Source of the DNA: Streptococcus uberis
Lineage (GTDB): Bacteria > Bacillota > Bacilli > Lactobacillales > Streptococcaceae
Reading direction: 5' to 3'
DNA length: 64,000 nucleotides
Assembly (NCBI RefSeq): GCF_000785785.1
Contig: NZ_JRQN01000010.1
Span: 20,357-84,356 of the forward strand
The notes beneath the pieces were generated by a model that saw only the letters and a list, made by a program, of their open reading frames with translations, was not told the DNA's origin and searched no databases. The position numbers and the translations under genes are program-made. Shown here in pieces: positions 9,855 to 19,119 of this stretch (position 1 is its first letter; each line of letters begins with the position of its first letter).

Positions 9855-11177
9855 ATGCTCGAAATACTTACGGAAAAACACGTTGAAAAAAGACAACGCA
9901 TTATTATCGCAGCCGTCACTATTGCATTAGCAGCTCAAATTCATGTAAGTACGATTACAGAAGGATTTATTTTAACATTATCTCTTTTTATTTTGCCCGT
10001 TTTTTTATACTTCAATGATGATGTTAATCCATTTCATATCTGTTTAGGCATCGCTGCTGTTTCACCATTATTTAGGGGATTGATTCTTGCTCTTGTTGGT
10101 GATGCCTCCTTAAATAAAATAATCAACTTTGTTTTTACAGACATGGTGTTTTATCTATGGTACGGCACCTTGTACTACACCATCTATTGGCACCGTGAAT
10201 CACGTAATAAAGGGACTTTTTTTCTAACGATTATCATCTGTGATTACTTTTCCAATATCTTAGAAGTTAGTCTGTTATTAGGCTTTCATCACTATACCAT
10301 TCTCCTATTTCAAATTCTTTTTCTAACGGCCTTGATTCGTGCAACCATCAGTGCAGGAATATCATTTACTTATCATTACTTGTCACTACTTTTAATGAAA
10401 GATTATCATGAAAAACGCTATTACTATTTCATCTGGTCGACTTCTGCAGTAAAAAGCGAAGTTTATTTTATGAAAAAAAACATTTTAGAAATAGAAAACA
10501 TCATGAAAAATGCTTATATCCTGGATAAAGAGTTAGAAAATCATCATCTCTCACCAGAATATCAACACCTTTCCTTAGAAATCGCTCGAGATGTTCATGA
10601 AATAAAAAAAGACTATCAGAATGTTATTAAAGGCTTGGGGACCTATTTTAGTGTCGAAAATGAAGCCAGTATGTTTTTAAAAGATATTTTTCGAATTGTT
10701 CTTTCCTATATTAGAAGCCTTATTACCTCCCATAAACAGGAAATTATCATCACCGAAAACATCAGAACCAATATAAAAGTCTATAACTACTATTTTTTAT
10801 TAACCATTGTTTCTAATATTATTTTAAATGCTGTCGAAGCTATTAATGACACAAAAAATGGTTGTATCTATGTCTATGCTTCACATGATGATGCCCATTT
10901 AAACATCGTCATTACAGATAACGGGCCTGGCATTCCAGACAAGATGAAGCCTTATATTTTTCAATCTGGCTTTTCAACTAAATTTGATGTAAATGGTGAC
11001 ATTTATCGAGGAATTGGACTTTCTAATGTCAAAATCATTGTAGAAGAAGAGTTTAAAGGTCAGATAGAGTTAAAAGATAATCATCCTAAGGGGGCAATTT
11101 TTACTATCACCATCCCTAATGACGAACTATTATCTAAAGAAACGGAGAATACCATAGATGAAGTTTTATATTCTTGA
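9855..11177 (+). CDS. sensor histidine kinase, GlnK/YcbA-like
   Basis: This 440-residue kinase has about six membrane segments in residues 15-185, then a coiled region and a GHKL ATPase domain. The phospho-acceptor His is probably in LEIARDVHEIKKDY (about residue 251). The N-box NIILNAVEAI, the G1 box ITDNGPGIP, the ATP-lid FSTK and the G2 box GIGLSNVKIIVEE are all intact. The regulator gene starts inside its last 20 bases. The layout and partner resemble Bacillus GlnK-GlnL, which senses glutamine. Divergence from the argF operon suggests it controls that operon, which is inference. Confidence 0.85.
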   Translation: MLEILTEKHVEKRQRIIIAAVTIALAAQIHVSTITEGFILTLSLFILPVFLYFNDDVNPFHICLGIAAVSPLFRGLILALVGDASLNKIINFVFTDMVFYLWYGTLYYTIYWHRESRNKGTFFLTIIICDYFSNILEVSLLLGFHHYTILLFQILFLTALIRATISAGISFTYHYLSLLLMKDYHEKRYYYFIWSTSAVKSEVYFMKKNILEIENIMKNAYILDKELENHHLSPEYQHLSLEIARDVHEIKKDYQNVIKGLGTYFSVENEASMFLKDIFRIVLSYIRSLITSHKQEIIITENIRTNIKVYNYYFLLTIVSNIILNAVEAINDTKNGCIYVYASHDDAHLNIVITDNGPGIPDKMKPYIFQSGFSTKFDVNGDIYRGIGLSNVKIIVEEEFKGQIELKDNHPKGAIFTITIPNDELLSKETENTIDEVLYS

Positions 11178-12006
11178 TGATGATCCATCAGTTACCATGA
11201 TCCTACAAGAAATTATTGAGGAAGATTATAACAATACAGTTATTAAAGTAGAAAATTCATCCACCGTTGCTCTCAATGAACTCCCTTTTTATGAGGTAGA
11301 TATTGTTTTAGTTGATTTACTGATGCCATTGCTAGATGGTGTCACTTTGGTAAAGAAAATCCATCAACAGCGGCCAAAATTAAAATTTATTATGATTTCA
11401 CAAGTTAAAGATAATTCAATGCGACAAGATGCCTACAAGGCAGGAATTGAATTCTTCATTAGTAAGCCAATTAATATTGTTGAAGTGAAATCTGTTGTCA
11501 ATAAGGTCAAAGCAAGTATTGAGATGGAAGCAAAGCTTCATCTTATTCAAGAATTACTTGGGCCAAAGTTAAGTCAAGAGACACAGGAAACACTACAGGA
11601 AAAACAACTCGAAAAAATTCGTTCTATTTTGAGTTACCTAGGCATTACATCAGAAGCAGGATGCGCAGATATCATTACAATTTGCCAAATCCTTCTCCAA
11701 AGTCACCTTTATTTTGAGCAGCTTAATTTTTCAAAACACCTATCCCTTGATGCTCATAGTCAAAAAATTATGTTGCAACGCGTTCGTCGGGCAATAAAAA
11801 AAGGGATGGTTAACATCGCTCATCTGTGTATAGATGATTATGACAATGAAATCACCATCCAATATGCTAATGCCTTATTTGGTTACCAAAATATTCACTC
11901 CGAAATTCAGGTCATCCAAAAATTAAATCACCAGGGAGGTAAAGTATCACTCCGAAAATTTTTTGACGAACTAATCGTTCAAAGCCACAACGCACTATTA
12001 AGTTGA
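11158..12006 (+). CDS. response regulator with YcbB-type output domain (GlnL-like)
   Basis: This 282-residue protein has a receiver domain with the acidic pair DDD at residues 8-10, the phosphorylated Asp in VDLLMP (about residue 55) and the conserved Lys in SKPIN (about residue 105). The C-terminal half is not a winged helix or LuxR type; it resembles the YcbB domain found in GlnL regulators (LSYLGI, and the later QYANALFGYQ stretch). Its start overlaps the kinase gene, so the two form a unit. Confidence 0.85.
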   Translation: MKFYILDDDPSVTMILQEIIEEDYNNTVIKVENSSTVALNELPFYEVDIVLVDLLMPLLDGVTLVKKIHQQRPKLKFIMISQVKDNSMRQDAYKAGIEFFISKPINIVEVKSVVNKVKASIEMEAKLHLIQELLGPKLSQETQETLQEKQLEKIRSILSYLGITSEAGCADIITICQILLQSHLYFEQLNFSKHLSLDAHSQKIMLQRVRRAIKKGMVNIAHLCIDDYDNEITIQYANALFGYQNIHSEIQVIQKLNHQGGKVSLRKFFDELIVQSHNALLS

Positions 12007-12030
12007 TTGCAATTGACTCAATAGACAAAA

Positions 12031-12072
12031 ACTTTGCCCGTAAACACAAGTTTCAGAGTTCACGGGCAAAGT
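12031..12072 (-). terminator. terminator after rsmA, between converging genes
   Basis: An 11-bp perfect stem, ACTTTGCCCGT (12031-12041) pairing with ACGGGCAAAGT (12062-12072), encloses a 20-base loop. The T-rich tail is on the minus-strand side, so it best serves the tatD-rnmV-rsmA transcript. Confidence 0.7.
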
Positions 12073-12135
12073 TATTATTTATTCAAATCAGCAACTATTT
12101 AGTCTCTAAAATAGTTTTAAGAGTCTAGTAGTTTA

Positions 12136-13008
12136 TCAAAAGGCATTATCTTTTAATGCATCGGCCAATCGGCCAAAATCTTCAATACTTAGGGCTTCAC
12201 CACGAATGTTTGGACTAATACCGGCCATGTCTAAAGCATGACTTAACTGAGTCTTGATTTCTTCTGATTTCCCAAAATGGCTAACCAAATTATTCCAAAG
12301 TGTCTTTCGACGGTGAACAAAGCTTGCTTTTGAGACTCTAAACAAGAAGTCCTCATCTTTAACTGTGACCAACGGCTCTGTGCGACGGGTCATTTTTAAA
12401 ATGGCTGAATCAACATTTGGCGCAGGCACGAAGACCGTTCTCGGGACAATAAAGGCCACCTTTGCAGTCATATAATACTGAACTGCAATTGATAAGGAAC
12501 CATAAGCTTTAGTGTTAGGCGCCGCGGAAATACGATCTGCCACCTCGCGTTGCATCATCACTACAAACTCTTGGAATGGGATTTTGCTGTCAATTAAGTG
12601 CATCAAAATAGGTGTTGTGATGTAATAAGGTAGATTAGCGACTACCTTAATTGGTAATTCTGGATTTTTAAAAGCCTTAATCTGTGTTTGTAAATCAGCT
12701 TTTAAAATATCTTGATTAACCACTTGAACATTATCAAAGTCTCTCAAAGTATCTTTTAAAATTGGAATCAAACGGTCATCAATTTCAAAAGCCATAACTT
12801 CAGCCGCATTCTCTGCTAAAAATTCGGTCAAGGCACCAATACCTGGACCAATTTCAATAACATTGACACCCTTATCAACCTCTGCTGTGTCAAGAATTTT
12901 TTGTAAAATATTGGTATCCGTCAAAAAGTTTTGACCGAAAGATTTTTTGAATGTAAACCCATGGTGCTCTAAAATAGCCCGGGTAACATTATAGTCTGCA
13001 ATTCTCAT
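12136..13008 (-). CDS. rsmA: 16S rRNA (adenine1518-N6/adenine1519-N6)-dimethyltransferase
   Basis: This KsgA/RsmA methyltransferase of 290 residues dimethylates two adjacent adenines near the 3' end of 16S rRNA. It has the SAM-binding motif [10 protein letters not shown] (about residue 50), the acidic motif MAFEIDDRL and the catalytic [11 protein letters not shown] (about residue 125). It is complete. It follows rnmV by about 60 bases and is the last gene before the accessory block. Confidence 0.96.
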   Translation of the reverse strand: MRIADYNVTRAILEHHGFTFKKSFGQNFLTDTNILQKILDTAEVDKGVNVIEIGPGIGALTEFLAENAAEVMAFEIDDRLIPILKDTLRDFDNVQVVNQDILKADLQTQIKAFKNPELPIKVVANLPYYITTPILMHLIDSKIPFQEFVVMMQREVADRISAAPNTKAYGSLSIAVQYYMTAKVAFIVPRTVFVPAPNVDSAILKMTRRTEPLVTVKDEDFLFRVSKASFVHRRKTLWNNLVSHFGKSEEIKTQLSHALDMAGISPNIRGEALSIEDFGRLADALKDNAF

Positions 13009-13068
13009 TTGTTATTATTTCCTACTTATTTGTTTTCTCTATTGTAGCATACTTACAGAGTTAGCTAT

Positions 13069-13632
13069 TTAAAATTTCGCCATAGCTTCTTGGACTTCTG
13101 CTAAGCTAATGCCAAAGAGTTCTAATCTGGCTAGTAATTGTTTGCCGTTACAGTAGCCAATTCGCAGTGTTTCGCCTAAGTATTCACGGCGTTTACGGCT
13201 GTCTCCACCCAAGAGTAGTCCTAGTTTAACTAGGTCTTCTTTGGTGATGTCAAAATCATTTTGATCATCGTATGTTTGGGTTACTTTGGCTAAAGCTTTT
13301 TGCAAATCTTTAAAACCAGCATGTTCAACACCTAGTGACCGTCCTTTAGACTTGGATCCTGGAACAGCTTCATCACGGTTTAAAAAGGCATGACGAACCG
13401 TCGGAACAGCCTGCATAATGATTTTACGAATGCGTTCGCCGTTATAATCTGGGTCTGTAAAGACAATGACGCCGCGTAGCTGATTGAGGCGGTCAATCCT
13501 CTCTAGGTCAGCTTCGTTGATTGCTGAGCCTCTTGTTTCATAAGTGTCAACCTCATAGAAACGTCGGAGATTTGCTGTATCATCCTTGCCCTCGACGACG
13601 ATGACTTCTTGAATCTTAATTTTTTTAGTCAA
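13069..13632 (-). CDS. rnmV: ribonuclease M5
   Basis: This Toprim-domain RNase cuts the 5S rRNA precursor. Motif VIVVEGKDD is followed by FTDPDYNGERIR, the acidic Toprim pair. I place the start at the TTG at 13632 (translated MTKKIKIQEV), which overlaps the tatD stop codon and gives 187 residues, the usual family size. A start 14 codons further upstream is possible but would lie wholly inside tatD. It is operonic with tatD and rsmA, as in other streptococci. Confidence 0.92.
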   Translation of the reverse strand: MTKKIKIQEVIVVEGKDDTANLRRFYEVDTYETRGSAINEADLERIDRLNQLRGVIVFTDPDYNGERIRKIIMQAVPTVRHAFLNRDEAVPGSKSKGRSLGVEHAGFKDLQKALAKVTQTYDDQNDFDITKEDLVKLGLLLGGDSRKRREYLGETLRIGYCNGKQLLARLELFGISLAEVQEAMAKF

Positions 13633-14398
13633 TCTTAAAAATCCTCTTAGCATTGGCTGTTGTCGCTTTTGCAACTTCTTCTGAAGTCAGGCCACGTAGC
13701 TCCGCAATTTTATCCACAACATAACGAGTATAGGCCGTATGGTTCTCGCGACCCCGCTTTGGCACTGGCGCTAGGTATGGCGCATCCGTTTCGACCAGCA
13801 TTTTATCCAGGGGAATGGCTTGCGCGACTTCTTGAAGCTCTGTGGCTTTTTTGAAAGTAACCACACCAGAAAAAGAAATCAGCATGCCCAAATCAATGAA
13901 TTTCTGAGCCATTTCCAAGCTACCACTGAAAGAATGCATGATGCCTCCGCAGGGCCCGACACCAGCTTCTTTGATGACTTGATAGGTATCTTCTAGGGCA
14001 TCGCGGGTGTGAACAACAAATGGTAAGTTATAATCTTTTGACAATTGGATTTGTCGTTTGAAGACCTCAATTTGAACCTCTTTGGGGTCTTCCATCCAAT
14101 GGTAATCCAAGCCAATTTCGCCCAAGGCCACAACCTTTTCATTATTTAAGTGAGAAACAAGCATCTCCTCAACGGCCTGACTGTATGAGCCTGCCTCAGT
14201 TGGGTGCCAACCAATGGTCGCATAAACGTCTGGATATTTTGCGGCAAGAGCTAATGCACCGGCAATGGTAGCTTGGTCAAAGCCAACCACATTGTGAGCC
14301 GTCACGCCCATTTCCTTGGCCAAAGCCAGCTCTTCATCTTCCTTACCAATGAAATTATCCACATTCAAATGGGTATGAGTATCAAATATGCTAAGCAT
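13625..14398 (-). CDS. tatD: TatD-family metal-dependent DNase
   Basis: This 257-residue TIM-barrel hydrolase has metal ligands in FDTHTHLN (residues 5-12), the conserved Glu in ALGEIGLDYHW, histidines in FVVHTRDA and MHSFSG, and the Asp in VETDAPYLAP. The family has 3'-5' exonuclease activity; the cellular role in Gram-positives is not firm. It begins the tatD-rnmV-rsmA operon. Confidence 0.93.
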   Translation of the reverse strand: MLSIFDTHTHLNVDNFIGKEDEELALAKEMGVTAHNVVGFDQATIAGALALAAKYPDVYATIGWHPTEAGSYSQAVEEMLVSHLNNEKVVALGEIGLDYHWMEDPKEVQIEVFKRQIQLSKDYNLPFVVHTRDALEDTYQVIKEAGVGPCGGIMHSFSGSLEMAQKFIDLGMLISFSGVVTFKKATELQEVAQAIPLDKMLVETDAPYLAPVPKRGRENHTAYTRYVVDKIAELRGLTSEEVAKATTANAKRIFKID

Positions 14399-14551
14399 GT
14401 TTTTTCCTTTTATTCTTCTTTTCTTCTCGGGAATTGCTGCGCTCTAAAGCAAAGCCTTACTCTGAAAGGCTTCTCTTGACTCTTATTATACCATAATTGA
14501 AAAAGATTCTCTGCACCAGCAATTGAATGTATGTGTCAATTAGTCGAGCAC

Positions 14552-14581
14552 TTGACACTCTAAATTATGATATCATATAAT
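14552..14581 (+). promoter_or_regulatory. promoter of the RpiR regulator gene
   Basis: TTGACA (14552-14557) and TATAAT (14576-14581) are separated by 18 bp, followed about 50 bases later by the regulator start codon. Both hexamers match consensus exactly. Confidence 0.75.
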
Positions 14582-14632
14582 ACGATAACTACTTTTTATC
14601 TCTCTATCAAATCTCACAAATAGGAGTAGACG

Positions 14633-15445
14633 ATGACTAAAAATATACAAATCAAAGCTAAAATTGAGGATGCGTTTTCTCAGATGACCCCTTTGGAAAT
14701 TAGTATTGGTAAATTTTTTATTAATAATGACCTTGATGAGGCTCACATGTCGTCTCGCCTGGTTGTTCAACGGCTCCACGTATCGCAAGCAGCTCTGACA
14801 CGCTTTGCAAAAAAATGTGGCTATTCTGGCTATCGCTCCTTTGCATTTGATTACCTCCAAACATTGCAAACAGCCGGAAACACCTTTCAAGACATCAGTC
14901 GCGATGTGACCAAGAGGGTCTTGGTTGACTACGATACCTTGATTAATAAGACTTATAGCTTGGTTGACGAGGAAAAATTGCAGAGCTTAGCAGAAGAGAT
15001 TGATCAAGCTGAGCGGATTTATTTCTATGGGAAAGGCTCTTCTGCCTTGGTGGCCCAAGAGATGAAGCTGCGCTTTATGCGACTTGGAATCATCTGTGAT
15101 GCCTATTCTGACACCGATGGATTCACTTGGGCCAATAGCTTGGTCAATAAGAACTGTCTAGTGATTGGCTTTTCTTTATCAGGTCAAACATTATCTGTGA
15201 TCAAAGCCTTAGAAAAAGCAGCCGCTAATGGCGCCAAAACTAAACTCATCACAACAAGAGATTCTGAGCAATTTAATGCTGAAATCGACGTCTTTAACGT
15301 CTCTTCCACCCATCAGCTCAATTATGGTAACCGTGTTTCTCCGCAATTTCCACTATTAATCATGATGGATATTATCTATGCTTATGTCCTAGAAATTGAC
15401 CGCGACAAAAAAGAAGACATCTTTGAAAAAACAATTATCAACTAA
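14633..15445 (+). CDS. RpiR-family transcriptional regulator with SIS domain
   Basis: This 270-residue protein has an N-terminal helix-turn-helix domain (about residues 1-77, including SQAALTRFAKKCGYSGYRSF) and a sugar-phosphate-binding SIS domain (from about residue 105; FYGKGSSALVAQEMKLR, then FSLSGQT). Such regulators respond to phosphosugars or amino-sugar phosphates. It converges on the PTS-nanE operon 0.2 kb away, and I infer that it controls amino-sugar or sialic-acid catabolism. Confidence 0.88.
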   Translation: MTKNIQIKAKIEDAFSQMTPLEISIGKFFINNDLDEAHMSSRLVVQRLHVSQAALTRFAKKCGYSGYRSFAFDYLQTLQTAGNTFQDISRDVTKRVLVDYDTLINKTYSLVDEEKLQSLAEEIDQAERIYFYGKGSSALVAQEMKLRFMRLGIICDAYSDTDGFTWANSLVNKNCLVIGFSLSGQTLSVIKALEKAAANGAKTKLITTRDSEQFNAEIDVFNVSSTHQLNYGNRVSPQFPLLIMMDIIYAYVLEIDRDKKEDIFEKTIIN

Positions 15446-15448
15446 AAA

Positions 15449-15482
15449 GACTCTCAAAACAAAGCGTTGAGAGTTTTTCTTT
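15449..15482 (+). terminator. intrinsic terminator of the RpiR gene
   Basis: The arms ACTCTCAA and TTGAGAGT flank a nine-base loop and are followed by TTTTCTTTT. It starts a few bases after the regulator stop codon. Confidence 0.8.
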
Positions 15483-15483
15483 T

Positions 15484-15668
15484 GTAACAATTTACTGATG
15501 GGCTTGCTTTTGTTTAAAATGATAGAAGGCACCAATAGATAACCACATCCAATATCAGCATTCTTTTAATATCATAGCGGAATAGGATATGAGAAAACTA
15601 ATTTTACTGTTTGATCCTCATTGGAGGTATCGTTAATAGTTGGTTTTTTCATAATCTTATATAAACAA
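15484..15668 (-). other. short non-coding stretch with possible gene remnant
   Basis: On the minus strand a start-like ATG near 15651 opens a frame beginning MKKPTINDTSNEDQ that stops after about 26 codons. A second frame further along reads WMWLSIGAFYHFKQKQAHQ before a stop. These look like the two ends of one small membrane-protein gene joined by a disruption, but I cannot name the family and the evidence is thin. Confidence 0.25.
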
Positions 15669-17183
15669 CTAATCTTCTCTATTAAGAAGTTGGTTTATTT
15701 CTTGGCTATAGAGTATTGCCTTTCCTCCATAGATTGCTTGAATTCCATTTTTTACATCTAGAACAGCTGTTGCTCCAACGGACTGCAAGGTTCCTTTATC
15801 TACTTTACTACTATCAGCAAGTGATACACGTAATCTTGTTGCACAAGCTGTCACGTCTTCAATATTGCTTTCACCTCCAAGTGCATCAATTATTAATAAT
15901 GATTGATCACGTAAAGAATTTGACTTATCATTTACACTTAACTGATTATCTGAGCTTGCTTCATTTGTTAATTCCATCCCTGGAACGAGAACATGGAATT
16001 TAGTGACACAAAACCTAAATACAATATAATAAATTAAGAACCAAACAACCCCCACAGGAATTACTAATAGCCAGTTAGTATGCGAATTTCCCTGAAGAAC
16101 ACCAAATATCAAGAAATCAATAAGTCCACCTGAGAATGAATTACCAATTCTAATTTGAAGTAAATCAGCAACTAAAAATGAGCAACCATCTAAGAAGGCA
16201 TGGACAATATAAAGCCATGGAGCAACAAATAAGAAAGCAAACTCAATCGGTTCAGTTATACCTGTTAATAATGAAGTCAAGGCACTACTTGAATAAAAAC
16301 TACCAACTTTTTTACGATTGATTTTGGGAATAGAATGATACATAGCAAGGCAGGCTGCAGGTAAGCCAAACATCATTGTTGCAAAACGACCTGCAAAAAA
16401 ACGTGTTCCATAAGTGAAGAGTCCAGTATGATGGGAATCAGCTAATTGTGCAAAAAAGATATTTTGAGCACCTGCAATGGTTTTTCCTGCAACTTCTTCA
16501 CTGCCACCTAAAGAGGTGTACCAAAACATTGGATAAATGGTATGGTGAAGTCCAACTGCCCCTGTTAAACGTAAGAAGAATCCATATAAGAATGTTCCTA
16601 AACTACCCATAACAGCAATTTTTTCACCTATGACTACTAATCCATTTTGAACTGGAGGCCAAATAATATAAAAAACTGTACCAATTGCAATTGCTGCAAA
16701 AGAGGAAATAATTGGGATAAAACGTGAGCCACCAAAGAAACCTAGGAAGGCTGGTAATTCAATTTTTCGATACTTGTTATGCAAACTTGCAACTATCAAA
16801 CCAATAACTAAAGCTCCCAAGACACCAGTATCAATTTTAGCATCTTTTGCCGAAAATAAAGTTAAAAATCCACTGATAGTCGCAGTAAAAACTAAATAAG
16901 CGACACCACCAGAGAGACCCGCAGTTCCTTTATCAGCATCAGCTAGTCCTACAGCAACACCAATAGCAAAAATTAAAGCAATATTGGCAAAAACAGCATT
17001 TCCTGCAGTACTCATTATAGTAAAGATTGCTTGCAACCACGGTTGGTCTAAAACAGAAAACTGTGCAATCGCATTAGCATTTGATAGGGCACCACCAATT
17101 CCTAAGAGTAATCCCGCTACTGGCAAGATTGAAATTGGTAACATAAAGGCTTGCCCTAATTTAGAAAATTTCTTAAAATCCAT
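15669..17183 (-). CDS. PTS transporter EIICB, glucose/maltose/GlcNAc superfamily
   Basis: This 504-residue sugar phosphotransferase permease has an N-terminal EIIC membrane domain (about residues 1-390, with the signature GITEPIEFAFLFVAPWLY) and a C-terminal EIIB domain whose phosphorylated Cys lies in VTACATRLRV (about residue 442). No EIIA domain is fused, so it must borrow one. It follows nanE by one base. A ManNAc, GlcNAc or related sugar is likely; the exact substrate cannot be read. Confidence 0.9.
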   Translation of the reverse strand: MDFKKFSKLGQAFMLPISILPVAGLLLGIGGALSNANAIAQFSVLDQPWLQAIFTIMSTAGNAVFANIALIFAIGVAVGLADADKGTAGLSGGVAYLVFTATISGFLTLFSAKDAKIDTGVLGALVIGLIVASLHNKYRKIELPAFLGFFGGSRFIPIISSFAAIAIGTVFYIIWPPVQNGLVVIGEKIAVMGSLGTFLYGFFLRLTGAVGLHHTIYPMFWYTSLGGSEEVAGKTIAGAQNIFFAQLADSHHTGLFTYGTRFFAGRFATMMFGLPAACLAMYHSIPKINRKKVGSFYSSSALTSLLTGITEPIEFAFLFVAPWLYIVHAFLDGCSFLVADLLQIRIGNSFSGGLIDFLIFGVLQGNSHTNWLLVIPVGVVWFLIYYIVFRFCVTKFHVLVPGMELTNEASSDNQLSVNDKSNSLRDQSLLIIDALGGESNIEDVTACATRLRVSLADSSKVDKGTLQSVGATAVLDVKNGIQAIYGGKAILYSQEINQLLNRED

Positions 17184-17184
17184 C

Positions 17185-17898
17185 TCACTTATCTCCTTTT
17201 CTTACTGCTTCAATAAATCGCTGGGCGATTTCTTTTGGTCTTGTTATTGCACCACCCACAACAATGCCAAAGACACCTAAGTCGTTGACTGCCTTTGCTT
17301 GCTCAGGCGAGTGAATTTTACCTTCAGCAATGACGTCAATACCTGCTTGACACAATTGGTCAATCAGCTCTAGGTCGGGATCTTCTGCTTGTCGGCTATA
17401 ACTGGTATAGCCTGAAAGAGTCGTGCCCACAAAATCAACACCAGCCTCGTAAGCTTCCTTTCCTTCTTCAAAGGTCGAAATATCAGCCATCAGTAGTTGA
17501 TTGGGATATTTCTCCTTGACTTGCTGAATGAATTCACGGATAGTCAGGCCGTCATAGCGTTGACGCTTGGTACAATCCAGTGCGATGATGGCAATCTCAA
17601 GGGCTGCCAGTTGGTCAATCTCAGCCATAGTCGCTGTGATAAAGGGCTCTTGGGGTGGATACTCTTTCTTGATAATACCGATAATTGGCAAAGCCGTCAC
17701 AGTCTGTATCTCTTTAATGTCACGAACGGAGTTAGCCCTAATCCCAACTGCTCCCGCTTCTTGGGCAGCCTTAGCCATGAGGGGCATAATGCCACCCCTG
17801 TCAGAATACAGAGCTTCTCCTGGCAAAGCCTGACATGAAACGATTATGCCATCTTTAAACTGTTGCCTGAGACTGTCTTTAGTCATCTCTTTTAACAT
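17185..17898 (-). CDS. nanE: N-acetylmannosamine-6-phosphate 2-epimerase
   Basis: This TIM-barrel epimerase of 237 residues converts ManNAc-6-phosphate to GlcNAc-6-phosphate in sialic acid and ManNAc breakdown. Typical stretches are [12 protein letters not shown] near the N-terminus, [13 protein letters not shown], and the catalytic region ALDCTKRQR and [12 protein letters not shown]. It heads the nanE-PTS operon and has a CcpA-type site in its promoter. The pairing with a PTS suggests direct uptake of an amino sugar as the phosphate. Confidence 0.94.
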   Translation of the reverse strand: MLKEMTKDSLRQQFKDGIIVSCQALPGEALYSDRGGIMPLMAKAAQEAGAVGIRANSVRDIKEIQTVTALPIIGIIKKEYPPQEPFITATMAEIDQLAALEIAIIALDCTKRQRYDGLTIREFIQQVKEKYPNQLLMADISTFEEGKEAYEAGVDFVGTTLSGYTSYSRQAEDPDLELIDQLCQAGIDVIAEGKIHSPEQAKAVNDLGVFGIVVGGAITRPKEIAQRFIEAVRKGDK

Positions 17899-17943
17899 GC
17901 TTTTTTCCTTTCCAATGATTACACTTGTCTGCTAACTGTTTTC

Positions 17944-17971
17944 ATTATACCAAGTATAAAAGCGTTTTCAA
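17944..17971 (-). promoter_or_regulatory. nanE promoter with CcpA (cre) site
   Basis: On the minus strand TTGAAA (17966-17971) and TATAAT (17944-17949) are 16 bp apart. The 15-mer TTGAAAACGCTTTTA (17957-17971) matches the cre consensus with one mismatch and covers the -35 box, so carbon catabolite repression is expected. Confidence 0.7.
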
Positions 17972-18045
17972 TAATCTTTAGGTATTTAGAATTGACTTTC
18001 AAAAATAGCAAGCTTTGTCTCTTTTATTAAAACTAGTTTCAGCAC

Positions 18046-18080
18046 ACAAAAAAACCAAGAGCCTCGAGCACTCTTGGTTT
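18046..18080 (-). terminator. intrinsic terminator of rpmH
   Basis: The arms AAACCAAGAG and CTCTTGGTTT surround a nine-base loop. On the minus strand the hairpin is followed by a run of T, about 30 bases after the rpmH stop. Confidence 0.85.
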
Positions 18081-18108
18081 TATTTGTTTGTATTCGTATT
18101 TATTGCGA

Positions 18109-18243
18109 TTAAGCTGATAATACTTTACGTCCTTTACGACGACGGCTCGCAAGCACGCGACGTCCGTTTTTAGTTGCCATACGGTGACGGAAGCCGTGTT
18201 TACGTTGACGACGGATTTTACTTGGTTGATAAGTACGTTTCAC
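18109..18243 (-). CDS. rpmH: 50S ribosomal protein L34
   Basis: This small, very basic protein of 44 residues reads [18 protein letters not shown] onward and ends GRKVLSA, matching L34 end to end. It starts with GTG, preceded by a strong GGAGGT ribosome site. In streptococci rpmH is not adjacent to rnpA; here about 11 kb separates them. Confidence 0.97.
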   Translation of the reverse strand: MKRTYQPSKIRRQRKHGFRHRMATKNGRRVLASRRRKGRKVLSA

Positions 18244-18320
18244 AGTGAATACCTCCTCATAGATTTTCGTATTCGTTTAGCCGGCTATTTTGTGATATCA
18301 GTTACTAAACATACCTTAAT

Positions 18321-18349
18321 ATTCTATAACATATAGGGAGCCTTGTCAA
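18321..18349 (-). promoter_or_regulatory. rpmH promoter
   Basis: TTGACA (18344-18349), a 17-bp spacer and TAGAAT (18321-18326) on the minus strand, about 80 bases before the GTG start. This is a near-consensus housekeeping promoter, as expected for a ribosomal protein gene. Confidence 0.8.
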
Positions 18350-19119
18350 GATAATTTTAAAATATGTATGGGGCTGAATATTTGAGAATAGTCGATACTA
18401 CATAAAAACAAGAAAATGACACTTAATCTAGAAAAGACCCTAGAGATTAACTGCTCCTTCCATAACTAGTATTTTGGACATTGTGAAATGCCTCTATGAG
18501 GCCAAACTTACTCTATTTAATATTAGTCAAGAATGTTTTTATTTAACTCTTGAACATCCATCAACTCTAAACTGTTAATTTTGCGATAGGTAACAGAATA
18601 CCAGTTGATTTTTTCTGTTTTACAGTTCGTAAAATCAGCCTGATAACTTTTTAGTCATCATGAAAAAAAATCTAACATACTCATACTTTTTTATTTTTAG
18701 TACTTGCTTTATATCAGTATCCCCAGGAGTCTTCATTCTACTTTAATGCTAACACTTCATAGTTTGTATGCCAGAGATGTTAGCAATTTACTGTGAAAGA
18801 CAATTAGAAATAGCTAATCATTTCTTCATATTCAGACAATGGATACCCACGGAAAAATATTAAGAGAATATTGAGATACCCTCTTTTCTTTTTCATTAAT
18901 GTATTGTACAATACATTTAACATTGTGGTATTTATTAAAAATAAAACAAAATTATTGCAATTTATTGTGAAAAAAATAAAACTTCTAAGTAATTCTAAAC
19001 CGTTGGAGTATTGCTTAAAAGGATTTACTCATTTAGTCTTACGCATGGTTACAAATTGGTAAGACAAATTTATAACAAGAGAAATATCCGGTGTTATAGG
19101 TGGAAATATTAAATAAAAT
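18350..19119. other. 770-base intergenic region without a convincing gene
   Basis: The stretch is AT-rich and broken by stops in all frames. The longest open frame (18871-19062, 63 codons) has no ribosome site and no recognisable product. The only clear structure is a 20-bp perfect palindrome at 18898-18917. Confidence 0.5.
18898..18917. promoter_or_regulatory. 20-bp perfect palindrome, candidate operator
   Basis: AATGTATTGTACAATACATT reads the same on both strands. It lies about 265 bases upstream of the glycosyltransferase operon. It looks like a dimeric repressor site; the regulator is unknown. A partial copy (TGTACAATACA) occurs near 34391 in the fas region. Confidence 0.45.

Noticed and set aside
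18871..19062. A 63-residue open frame upstream of the glycosylation operon.
   Set aside because: No ribosome site, no recognisable protein character, and it runs through the 20-bp palindrome.
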